A stretch of 64,000 nt of DNA from Bacteroidales bacterium (lineage in GTDB: Bacteria > Bacteroidota > Bacteroidia > Bacteroidales > UBA3663). Shown piece by piece: positions 63,945 to 64,000 of the stretch. Where the stretch lies: assembly GCA_017618715.1 (NCBI GenBank), contig JAFZTS010000024.1, positions 45,895 to 109,894 of the forward strand. Direction: 5' to 3'. Below the pieces are notes generated by a model. The model saw only the letters and a list, made by a program, of their open reading frames with translations. It searched no databases and was not told the origin of the DNA. The position numbers and the translations under genes were made by a program. Each line of letters starts with the position of its first letter. Positions within the stretch are counted from its first letter, which is position 1.

Positions 63945-63954
63945 CACCGGCAAA

Positions 63955-63997
63955 TTTTCGTAAAGTAAAACCGTCAGTTTTTCGTAAAGTAAAACCG
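63955..63997 (+). repeat. Direct repeat at the right edge
   Basis: The 19-bp sequence TTTTCGTAAAGTAAAACCG occurs at 63955-63973 and 63979-63997, period 24. The array may continue past the window edge. It starts 11 nt after a -7 box, so it would lie at the start of the transcript. Confidence 0.7.
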
Positions 63998-64000
63998 ACA

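Noticed and set aside
63220..63953. Short frames of 70-82 codons near the right end
   Set aside because: No recognisable motif, signal or codon bias, and they overlap promoter and terminator elements on both strands.

Overview
The window comes from a Bacteroidales bacterium, most likely a Prevotellaceae-like gut or rumen species with a GC-rich genome. The evidence is three SusC/SusD pairs, a hybrid two-component regulator, lipoproteins with acidic residues after the lipobox cysteine, no Shine-Dalgarno sequences, and promoters of the Bacteroidetes TTTG-N19-21-TAnnTTTG type. The genus is inferred, not shown.

Layout. (1) 43-13919, plus strand, locus PUL-1: a surface glycan-binding lipoprotein, SusC, SusD, a BACON-GH30 enzyme, a GH2 beta-galactosidase and a second GH2-type lipoprotein. 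The set fits a galactan or arabinogalactan substrate (inferred). (2) 14466-28027, minus strand, locus PUL-2: GH3, SusC, SusD, three tandem CE1-type esterases and a second GH3. It is transcribed away from a hybrid two-component regulator (28236-32280, plus) that is broken by a frameshift at about 30360. The set resembles an esterase-rich arabinoxylan locus. (3) 32382-34634, minus: response regulator, histidine kinase and a DUF4919-like protein. They are divergent from (4) 34851-44589, plus: TolC, HlyD and three MacB/FtsX-type permeases, with no ATPase gene. (5) 45782-57939, plus, locus PUL-3: a membrane regulator with a propeller sensor fused directly to an AraC domain, then SusC, SusD, a DUF2264 protein, GH105 and a BNR_4 propeller lipoprotein. 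The last three together suggest removal of rhamnose-glucuronate caps from arabinogalactan proteins (inferred). (6) 57936-60069: a radical SAM protein overlapping the end of PUL-3, then a UmuC-type polymerase. (7) 60145-63110, minus: MazG and an M13 metallopeptidase. The last 0.9 kb holds no gene I can support.

The most unusual content is non-coding. Two tandem arrays, in the convergent gaps at about 13.98-14.32 kb and 44.80-45.11 kb, have different sequences but the same build: about 8 units of 41-42 bp, each an 8-nt arm, a 10-nt loop, the complementary 8-nt arm and a 15-16-nt linker. Both carry CGATTGGA. Separately, a family of degenerate 9-10-bp tandem repeats sits between genes of the same operon at many places, and once in frame inside tolC. 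On the coding strand the units read like TCCGAnTAC, TCTAGAnnn or TCCCTTTTAC. Strong hairpins lie between susD and the first downstream enzyme gene in all three SusCD loci.
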